NCBI GenBank assembly: GCA_903889605.1
Contig: CAISYK010000547.1
Coordinates: 1 to 11,004, forward strand
From: an uncultured Bacteroidota bacterium
Lineage (GTDB): Bacteria > Bacteroidota > Bacteroidia > 2-12-FULL-35-15
Length of the DNA stretch: 11,004 bases
Direction: 5' to 3'
The notes below the pieces were generated by a model, which saw only the letters and a program-made list of their open reading frames with translations, was not told the DNA's origin and ran no database searches. Within the stretch, counting starts at the first letter, position 1, and every line of letters starts with the position of its first letter. Positions 1 through 8,700 of the stretch are shown here, piece by piece. The position numbers were made by a program, and so were the translations under genes.

Positions 1-197
1 ATAAACATGTAAAAATTAATCTTTATTCCGTGACAGGAGAACTTGTTAAGGTGCTTGAAGATAAAAAATTCAGCAGCGGAAAAGTGGAATTGAAATATGA
101 TATTTCTGAACTTCATATTGGTCAAGGTTTGTATTTCCTTACAATTTCAGAAGATGGAAAAACTGCTGAAACTTGTAAAGTGATTATTTCCTATTAA
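1..197 (+). CDS. C-terminal end of a T9SS-secreted protein (5' partial)
   Basis: Only the last 64 codons are present; the reading frame enters from the left edge (first full codon at 3) and ends at TAA 195-197. The residues fit the type A T9SS C-terminal sorting domain (TIGR04183-like): a beta-strand with the LYSVTGELVKVL core, a spacer with SSGK, then ISELHIGQGLYFLTI and a short basic-to-hydrophobic end, CKVIISY. In this family the domain directs the folded cargo through the outer-membrane type IX translocon and is then cut off or attached to the surface. The cargo part, and thus the function, lies outside the window; the usual YPNP motif would be just upstream of the edge. The next gene, same strand, begins 65 bases later and carries the same kind of sorting domain. 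Confidence 0.85.
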   Translation, partial: KHVKINLYSVTGELVKVLEDKKFSSGKVELKYDISELHIGQGLYFLTISEDGKTAETCKVIISY

Positions 198-200
198 ATA

Positions 201-233
201 AATCCTGTCATGTTTTAAAAACCTGACAAGATT
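201..233 (+). terminator. Inverted repeat after the first gene, possible terminator
   Basis: AATCCTGTCA (201-210) pairs with TGACAAGATT (224-233) over ten positions with one C-A mismatch, and the loop can pair further (GTTT 212-215 with AAAC 219-222). It begins four bases after the stop codon at 195-197. There is no run of T after it, so it may only be an mRNA-end-stabilising hairpin. TACCTTTA at 233-240 resembles the Bacteroidota -7 element TAnnTTTG in seven of eight positions, so the same short gap could also hold the next gene's promoter; I saw no clear -33 TTTG. Confidence 0.35.
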
Positions 234-262
234 ACCTTTACAAAATAAAATAATCAGCACAC

Positions 263-1903
263 ATGAAAATCAAAAATATTTTTTCTGTAATTTTTGTTTT
301 TATTTCTTTTTCTGCAGCAAACGCTGCAGTATACACAGTAACCACAACCAACGACTCAGGAGCAGGTTCTTTGCGCCAGGCAATAACCAATGTGAATATA
401 TATCCTGGCACACATACCATTGCATTTAATATTCCTAATTCCGATGCAAATTACATTTCCTCTCAAGGTGTTTGGAAAATCACTCCTTCATCTACATTGC
501 CTATTATTACACGGAGCAATGTCTTGATAGACGGCACAACTCAAACAACTAATCAAGGTGATACCAATCCTTTCGGACCTGAAATTTTGATTGACGGCAA
601 TAATTTGTACGGTTCTGATTTTGCATTTCATTTATATAATGTCTCTGGTGCTGCAATCAAAGGGTTTATTATCGGCAGGTTTACTGTAGGTATCGAAATC
701 TCAGGCACCAGCCACGATAATACTATTATCGGTAATTATGTAGGCTGCAATTTTAACGCTGAAGATACTTTGAGCAATACACACGGAATTGAAATTTTAA
801 GCGGGCCGTATCACAATATTATTGGAGGAACAGCAGCCGGTGAACGAAATATTTTTTCCGGAAATAATCATGTTGGTATTCGTGTTGTAAACTCCAACAG
901 CAATATTATTAAAGGAAATTATGTAGGACTCAACAGAGCGGGAGATGCTGCTTTGAGAAACTATGACGGCATAAGCATTGAAGGTACTTCTAAATATAAT
1001 TTGATCGGTGGGTATACTGCGGCAGATAGAAATTATGTATCCGGCAACGTTGCTTATGGTATACCAGTTTTTGGAGGCGGTTGTAATTATAATATTATTG
1101 TCGGCAATTTTGTTGGAACAAATATTGCCGGAACTGATTCTATTCCAAATACGTATGGTGTATTATTCGATGATGGGGCAAGCTATAATAGGCTTGGAGG
1201 CATGGTTCCCGGAGCAGGCAACTTATTGTCAGGCAATTCCGGCTATGGTGTTTTTCTTTATAATCCAGGAACACAAAAAGATACTGTTATCGGAAACCTT
1301 ATCGGAACTGATGTTTCGGGTACTCTGCCATTACCAAATTCAAACGGCATGGTGATAGACGGCCCATCCTATAAGCATTATATCGACAGTAATGTGGTTT
1401 CTGCAAACCGCCAAATGGGAATTGACATACATCTGGGCGGAACTGACAGTAATACAGTTGTGCGGAATAAAATAGGAACTGATATAACCGGGACGCAATC
1501 TCTTGGCAATTTGCTCGATGGAATACGCATCGGCGAAGGTCCTCATCATAATATTATTGGTAAACCAGGCAAAGGAAATATTATCGCTAATAATGGCGGA
1601 AATGGTATTACCGTTATGACTGCGGCCGAATTATATAATACATTTACCGAAAACTCAATTTATAATAATACAGGACTTGGTATTGACCTTTTGCCGTCAG
1701 GCCCTACAGGCAACGATGTAGGAGATATCGACACGGGACCAAATGATTTTATGAATTTTCCGGTAATTCAGAATTTAAATCTAAACACATCCAACGGAAT
1801 CACAACTATTTCCGGTATAATTGACTATACCGTTTTCGGCGGAGCCAACGGAATAAAAATTGAATTGTTCAAATCAGATAATGACGCATCGGGACACTTC
1901 TGA
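263..1903 (+). CDS. Secreted parallel beta-helix repeat protein, truncated by a frame break
   Basis: Encodes 546 residues. Residues 1-21 form a signal peptide: MKIKN, a hydrophobic stretch rich in Phe, Val and Ile, then cleavage probably after ANA. The mature part opens with TTTNDSGAGSLRQAI (about 27-41), a hallmark of right-handed beta-helix surface proteins, then about ten helix turns with repeated N-x-I-x-G-N-x-(V/I)-G-x-(N/D) motifs between roughly 130 and 450. NSIYNNTGLGIDL and DIDTGPNDFMNFPVI (about 465-505) are the typical end of the helix, and GIKIELFKSDNDASGH begins the Ig-like segment that normally follows. The frame then stops at 1901-1903, and the sorting domain continues in another frame (1896-2192). 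No catalytic residues of a polysaccharide lyase are recognised; binding or adhesion at the surface is more likely. ATG at 263 is chosen because it alone gives a complete signal peptide; there is no Shine-Dalgarno sequence, which is normal for this phylum. Confidence 0.85.
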   Translation: MKIKNIFSVIFVFISFSAANAAVYTVTTTNDSGAGSLRQAITNVNIYPGTHTIAFNIPNSDANYISSQGVWKITPSSTLPIITRSNVLIDGTTQTTNQGDTNPFGPEILIDGNNLYGSDFAFHLYNVSGAAIKGFIIGRFTVGIEISGTSHDNTIIGNYVGCNFNAEDTLSNTHGIEILSGPYHNIIGGTAAGERNIFSGNNHVGIRVVNSNSNIIKGNYVGLNRAGDAALRNYDGISIEGTSKYNLIGGYTAADRNYVSGNVAYGIPVFGGGCNYNIIVGNFVGTNIAGTDSIPNTYGVLFDDGASYNRLGGMVPGAGNLLSGNSGYGVFLYNPGTQKDTVIGNLIGTDVSGTLPLPNSNGMVIDGPSYKHYIDSNVVSANRQMGIDIHLGGTDSNTVVRNKIGTDITGTQSLGNLLDGIRIGEGPHHNIIGKPGKGNIIANNGGNGITVMTAAELYNTFTENSIYNNTGLGIDLLPSGPTGNDVGDIDTGPNDFMNFPVIQNLNLNTSNGITTISGIIDYTVFGGANGIKIELFKSDNDASGHF

Positions 1904-2192
1904 GTTTTCTTTAAACAGCAGCATTACTGTAGGTATTCATACTGCAGCTTTTGATGATAATTTGATGATATATCCCAATCCGGCTAATTCAAAATTATTT
2001 GTTGAGTTGTCAGAAAGCAAATTTCAAAATGCAGATTTTAAAATTTTGAATATGCTCGGAGAGACTGTTATGAATGGTCAGCTAAAAGAAATGCAAAATG
2101 TTATAAATGTAAACACTTTGGGAAAAGGCATTTATTTTTTACAATTGTATAATGCCGACAATTTGGTTATCAGGAAGATTATTATGAATTAA
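1896..2192 (+). pseudogene. Out-of-frame C-terminal remainder with T9SS sorting domain
   Basis: This stretch, 98 codons plus TAA at 2190-2192, is in the reading frame one base ahead of the beta-helix gene. It begins with TSEFSLN, which in beta-helix proteins of this type normally follows ATATDxxGN at the end of the Ig-like segment. After a short linker comes a type A T9SS sorting domain: MIYPNPANSKLFVEL (YPNP at 1971-1982), FKILNMLGETV, then INVNTLGKGIYFLQLY and the end VIRKIIMN. It is surely the original C-terminus of the preceding protein. As written it cannot be translated with it, so the beta-helix product would lack its T9SS signal. An ATG at 1860 in this frame could start a short product without a signal peptide, which is unlikely to matter. 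A sequencing or assembly error is the alternative to a real mutation. Confidence 0.8.
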
Positions 2193-2203
2193 GTTACACC
2201 CAT

Positions 2204-2239
2204 GTTTTATTTTCATAGCATGTTTAGGTGAAATAAAAC
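2204..2239 (+). terminator. Hairpin downstream of the beta-helix gene, possible terminator
   Basis: GTTTTATTTT (2204-2213) pairs with GAAATAAAAC (2230-2239), nine Watson-Crick pairs and one G-T pair, around a 16-base loop. It lies 11 bases after the TAA at 2190-2192. The stem is A/T-rich and no clear T-run follows, so termination is plausible but not certain. Confidence 0.4.
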
Positions 2240-2724
2240 CGGATTTTATGGTGGTCACCCTTTTGGCGATAACCGTATTCTTCCTCTTTAAACTAATAAT
2301 TCCTTAATATTAAATGCATCACACTCTCCAATAGAATAACTCCAATTATACTGGCATTTATATTTGCATGTTTAAGTTTCCCAAACTCCAACGGGATAGG
2401 TTTATGAGCCTGCGAACTACTTTTTCAGTCATAGGTCAGGTTGTGTTGGGATTGGCCGTTAATGGCGGTTATAAATTGCACGAAAATTTTAGTGGCAGAT
2501 TTGATCATAATCATTTATAACATGGAGATACTTATTATTTGTGAATGCTCGGAAACATTGTATGATTATAAAATTCTTCATTTATGTCTTAAATGGTTAT
2601 CAATTTCCGTTATTACTCACCCAGTATAATTGTACATTACTGTTCCTACCCAAATCAATTCCTGGACAACCCGAGGACCTATTTTTAATGGAACTTTCGC
2701 CAAGCAGTACCTTTTTTTTGTTTC
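2240..2724. other. Intergenic region between convergent genes, no convincing gene
   Basis: The two neighbouring genes point toward each other. Short open frames here (for example 2441-2629 and 2541-2753 on the plus strand) have no start context, no family motif and no sensible composition. GGTCACCCTTTTGGCGATA at 2253-2271 and ACTTTCGCCAAGCAGTACC at 2693-2711, in inverted orientation and sharing TTGGCGA, faintly recall ends of IS21-type elements, but no transposase is present between them. A run of eight T lies at 2712-2719. No good terminator for the minus-strand gene was found. Confidence 0.5.
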
Positions 2725-5700
2725 TTATTGCGTTTCTATTACCATATAATTGAAAGTATGCTCAACTGCCGTTGGTGCTGCACCAAAATTAATTGTAAAA
2801 TCAGTAGTGGTGGATGTAACAAATATTTGTGCTGATGGCATTTCAGCGGCTGTCACGGCATCAGTAGGTGTAATAATTACCATTGGTGCTACACTATAGC
2901 TTTTATCGAAAGTAAATGTTACGCTTCCTGCTGAGGTTGTAGGCGTAATTGAAATATGGCCTGCCATATCAGTTGCATTTGATATGGAATAAATCGTGTA
3001 ATCTCCGGAAGAGGCCGTTGGAGCTGTAGTCTGCTGGCTTTGCAAATGCCCGTCCTTTATAGCAAGTTTTGCATTAGCTACAAGTGAATTTGTTCCGATA
3101 CCTACATTGCCGCCGGAAAAATCTCCATAAATTAATGGAGGGTCTGTGCTGTTATTTGCGATATACAGTTTGTTATCACCTGTTTCGTTAAACCCTGCAT
3201 TATAACCAAGAAAAACGTTGCCGCTGCCGGTAATACAACTCGAGCCTGCATTCATACCAATAGCAGTATTGTTATTACCTTTGTTTGCGAAAAGGGCGGC
3301 GACTCCAACCGCTGTATTATTTTCTCCTGTTGTGATAGAAGTAAGGGCTACATTACCAATAGCGACATTATAAGATCCGGTTGTATTGAGGAACAGAGCC
3401 CTACGACCAACGGCAGTATTTTCAGTTCCTGTAGTATTAAAATATAGTGCTCTTTCACCATTAGCTGTATTAAAGAATCCCTCGGTGTTTGCATTTAATG
3501 CACCAACTCCAGTGGCGGTGTTGCTGTATCCAATGGTATTATAATAAAGTGCAGAAATGCCGGTTGCCGTATTTTCGTATCCTTCAGTGTTGTTATAAAG
3601 TGCAGCGTCACCATTGGCGGTATTGTCGGATCCTGTGGTGTTGGAATAAAGTGCTTTAGCGCCATTGGCGGTATTGTCGGATCCAGTGGTGTTATTCATA
3701 AGTGCATATTCACCGGTGGCTGTATTCTCTTGCCCTTCAGTATTGGCAAATAGTGCACCATAACCAAATGCTGTGTTAAAGTATCCTGTGGTATTGGAAT
3801 GAAGGGCATCAGCACCGTTGGCGGTATTGGCGTATCCTGTGGTGTTGGAATATAGTGATGAAATACCAGTGGCGGTATTCTCGTTTCCTGTGGTGTTAGA
3901 CCAAAGCGATTGATAACCAATTGCAGTGTTGGAGACACCTGTGGTATTTGTCTTTAGTACCTGATATCCTACGGCGACGTTAGCGTATCCTTCAGTGTTG
4001 GAATAGAGTGCCTCTTGACCGTTTGCGGTATTTAAACTTCCGGTAGTGTTTGAATTTCCCGCCTGGTATCCAAAAAAAGTATTAATTAAATCAGGGTCAA
4101 TTCTTCCTGCTTTTTGATTATTTACCCTTATGTTAAATGGTATATAATCGGTAGTGCCAATAAAACTGGAACCATCTGCAGTGCCGGCATTGCCTGTAAG
4201 GCTCCAACCGCTCGCTCCTGCTCCTCCGCCCATGGTAACCCAGTCAGATCCATTCCAATAATAATACCCCGGCATTACATCGTTTGGCGGTGTGCCAGCA
4301 GCTGCGGTATTATAAACCAACAAACTGGTTACATTGCCATTTGTAATAGTGGTTGCATCATCGCTGCCAGTTAAAGCAACCTGCGGGATAAGTACACCCT
4401 TATCGCTTGCAGTTAAATCCAGCAAAGCCGAAGCATTTGGTGTAGTTGTTCCTATACCTACATTTACAGCGTCTCCGCCAGTTCCGCCAAGGACTATTGA
4501 GTTGCTTGTGCCTACTTTGGCGTTATAGCCTATTGCTGTGGCATTGGTTAGATCATCTGATGAGACATCGGCACCATAACCAATTGCGGTATTATTACTT
4601 CCAGTTGTGTTGGAAGCCAGTGCCGAAGAGCCATTGGCGGTATTGTTACTTCCAGTTGTGTTGGAAATAAGAGAATAACTGCCATTGGCGGTATTTTGGT
4701 ATCCGCCGGTATTAAAACTAAGCGCCTCAGTACCATAGGCGGCATTATCGAATCCGTTGCTGTGAAAGAGCGCTTGGTATCCGGTTGCAACATTGTAGTT
4801 TCCTGTGGTATTCTCATAAAGTGCGGTCATGCCAACTGCAATATTTCCATGCCCTTCTGTGTTGGAATAAAGAGCCTGAGCACCAGATGCAGTATTCTCG
4901 TATCCTGTGGTGTTTGAATAAAGTGCAGATCCGCCAGTTGCAGTATTGAACCATCCTGATGTATTTAGATAAAGCGCTTGCTGACCATCAGCAGTATTGC
5001 CGTAGCCTTCCGTATTACTAAACAGTGACACATATCCTGTAGCTGTATTAGAATTTCCGTTGACATTATTGTAAAGCGCCTCTGCTCCATTAGCGGTATT
5101 TTCGGATCCGGTAGTATTGTAGTAAAGTGCATAACCTCCATTGACCGTATTGTTTGCACCTGTAGTATTTGAATAAAGAGCCTGAGTGCCAACGGTGGTA
5201 TTTTCGTAGCCTGTGGTATTGGAATTTCCCGCCTGGTATCCAAAAAATGCATTAGCTAAATCAGGGTCAATTCTTCCGGCTTTTTCATTATTCACTCTTA
5301 TGTTAAAAGGTATATTATCGGTAGTGCCGATAAAACTAGTGCCGTCAACTGTGCCGGCATTGCCGGTAAGGCTCCAACCGCTGGCTCCTGGCCCTCCGCC
5401 CATAGTAACCCATTGAGTTCCATTCCAATAATAATACCCAGGCACTACATCGTTTGGCGGTGTGCCAGCGGCTGTTGTATTATAAACTAACAAACTGGTT
5501 ACGTTGCCATTTGCAATAGAAGTTGCATCATCGCTGCCAGTTAAAGCAACCTGCGGGATAAGAACACCCTTATCGCTTGCAGTTAAATCCAGCAATGCCG
5601 AAGCATTTGGTGTAGTTGTTCCAATACCCACATTTATGGCATCTGCCCCTGTTCCGCCAAGGACTATTGAGCTGCTTGTACCTACTTTGGCATTATAGCC

Positions 5701-8700
5701 TATTGCCGTGGCATTGTTTAAATTATCAGATGATACATCAGCACCATTTCCAATTGCAGTATTATTATTTCCAGTGACGTTACCATTAAGGGTAGAAGTA
5801 CCAATAGCGGTATTTTGGTATCCTAATGTGTTATTAATAAGCGCTCCGCGTCCGGCAGCGGTATTATCATACCCTGTTAAATTATTTGTCATTGCATTAT
5901 ATCCTGTCGCGGTATTGCCATCCCCAGAGTTGTTTGCTAGAGAAAAAACGCCGCTTGCAGTATTCTGGGATCCTGCAGTGTTGGCGACTAGTGACTGAAA
6001 ACCGCTTGCGGTATTGTATAGGCCTGTTGTGTTGGAATAAAGTGCCATGTTACCATTGGCGGTATTATCGTAGCCTGTGGTATTGGAATAAAGCGACTGA
6101 TTACCATTGGCGGTATTTTCGTAGCCTGTGGTATTGGAATAAAGCGACTGAAAACCGTTAGCACTATTTGCATTACCCGAAGTATTGGAATTACCAGCCT
6201 GATATCCCAAGAATACATTCGCCAAGTCTGCATCAATTCTTCCGGCTTTTTCATTATTCACTCTTATGTTAAATGGAACATTGTCTGCAGTTCCTATAAA
6301 GTTGGTGCCGTCAACAGTACCGGCATCGCCAAGGATACTCCAACCACCTCCACCTGTACCTCCGCTGAGGGAAATCCATTTAGCTCCGTCCCAGTAATAA
6401 TAACCGGGTATTACATCATTTGGCGGTGTGCCTGCAGCTGTGGTGTTATACACTAACAAACTAGTAACGTTACCGGATGTAATAGTGGTGGCATCTGCGA
6501 GGTCTGTTAAAGCCACACGGGGGATAAGAATGCCCTTATCGGTTGCAGCTAAATCAAGCAATGCAGAAGCATTCGGAGAGGTTGTTCCTATGCCCACATT
6601 TACGCCATCTGCACCCGTTCCGCCAAGCACTAATGAGCTGCTTGTAGCAACTTTGGCATTATAGCCAATTGCCGTGGCATTGATCAGATTAGCCGATAAT
6701 ACATCGGCATTAAAACCAACTGCAGTATTGTTGCTCCCAGTGGTATTAGTATTTAATGCGTATGTTCCTATTACTGTATTGCTGCTTCCATTGGTATTAT
6801 TTAACAGTGTATTACGGCCAATGGCTATATTATAGTTTCCATCGACATTGTTTAGAAGTGACATTAGACCATTGGCGGTATTGTCATAGCCTATAGTGTT
6901 GTTTGAAAGTGCAGCCGACCCAATTGCGGTATTATTATGACCACCACTGTTTCCAGCAAGCGCCGATGCTCCTATGGCAGTATTCGAGTTACCTGAAGTA
7001 TTAGAAAAAAGTGCAGTTGCTCCTATAGCTGTGTTCTGACTGCCAAGCTGATTATAAGTAAGAGCTCTATCACCGACAGCAGTATTGTAGGTACCGGTAG
7101 TAGAAGGATTAAGCGCAGACAATCCCCACGAAGTATTACTCACGCCAGTATTAGTAAGTAAACCAGCTTGAACATTATTTCTTTTAAAAACAACATTGAT
7201 GTTATCAGTAGTTCCTATAAAATTTGTACCTGCTGTGGTTCCTGCATTGCCAGTAAGGCTCCAACCGCTTGCGCCTGAGCCTCCCATTGGAGCCCATTTA
7301 GTTCCATCCCAATAATAATAACCCGGCAATACATCGCCTGCAGCTGCTGTGTTATACACTAACAAGCTGGTTACATTGCCTGATGCAATGGTGGTCGCAT
7401 CTGCGGAGCCTGTTAAAGCTACACGTGGTATAAGAAGCCCCTTATCGCTTGCAGTTAAATCCAGTAAAGCTGAAGCAGACGGTGAAGCTGTTCCTACACC
7501 CACATTTACTCCATCAGCCCCAGTTCCGCCAAGCACTAATGAATTGCTGGTGGCTACTTTGGCGTTGTAACCTATTGCAGTTGTATTACTTAAATTATCA
7601 GTTGATACATCGGCACCATAACCAAATGCAGTATTGTTATTTCCTGTGGTATTGGTTAATAGGGCGTTAGTACCATTTGCGGTATTGTTTGAACCAGTAG
7701 TGTTTAAGGCAAGAGCTGCCCTTCCATCGGCAGTATTGTTTTCACCTACGGTATTGGATAATAGTGCACTATTACCTGCGGCAGTGTTTTGCTGTCCAGT
7801 GGTGTTTGAATAAAGTGCCTGAAGACCGTTGGCTGTGTTGTAACTTCCTTCGGTATTAAAGTAAAGTGCTACGTAACCATTTGCTGTATTATCTATTCCT
7901 ATTGTGTTGGAATATAGAGCCCCGTTTCCATTGGCAGAATTTTTGCTTCCTACAGTATTGGAAAAAAGTGCAACAGTACCATTAGCTGTATTTTCGGTTC
8001 CTGTTGTGTTGGAATTTAAAGCCTGATATCCAATAGCTGCATTGTTATATCCAGTGGTGTTGCCATAAAGTGCCCCTGGCCCAAAAGCAGTATTTTGGAT
8101 TCCTGATGTGTTTCTAAAAAGTGCCTGAAAACCGTTAGCGGTATTATTATTTCCGGTAGTATTGGAATTACCGGCTTGGTATCCAAAGAATGAATTCGCC
8201 AAATCAGGATCTATTCTTCCTGCTTTTTCATTATTTACCCTTATGTTAAAAGGTATATTATCGGTAGTTCCGATAAAGTTGGTTCCGTCCACAGTACCTG
8301 TATTGCCAATGAGCGCCCATGCATTTAAAGCGCCGTCAGCACCTGTTGCACCTGTTGAACCATAACTGCCTGTTGCACCTGTACTTCCGGTGCCGCCTGT
8401 TGAAGCACCAGCAGCACCGGTTGCACCTGTTAAACCACAACTTCCTGTACTGCCTGTTGAACCTATAACACCAGTAGTTCCTGTGCTGCCATTAAAACCA
8501 GTTGAGCCGGTAGAACCGCTCGAACCTGTTGTACCTATAGAAAGCGTGCCAAAAGTTCCATTTCCTAACAGCACATCTGAAGCATTTCCCGTAAAATTGA
8601 TAATAGACAAATCTCCAGAAGAATTAGATTTTACTATTGCACCTGATTCGCCGCTTATAAGTGTGCTCACCCTTGCGGTACCAACAATATGTAATGCCTG

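Noticed and set aside
1890..1903. Programmed frameshift joining the beta-helix part to its sorting domain
   Set aside because: No slippery heptamer is present, and a stretch of the expected protein is missing at the junction, so a deletion explains it better.
263..1903. Polysaccharide lyase or pectinase role for the beta-helix protein
   Set aside because: Only structural repeat motifs are visible; no catalytic motif could be pointed to.
2441..2753. Small plus-strand open frames in the intergenic region
   Set aside because: No family motif, odd composition, and the second overlaps the end of the minus-strand gene.
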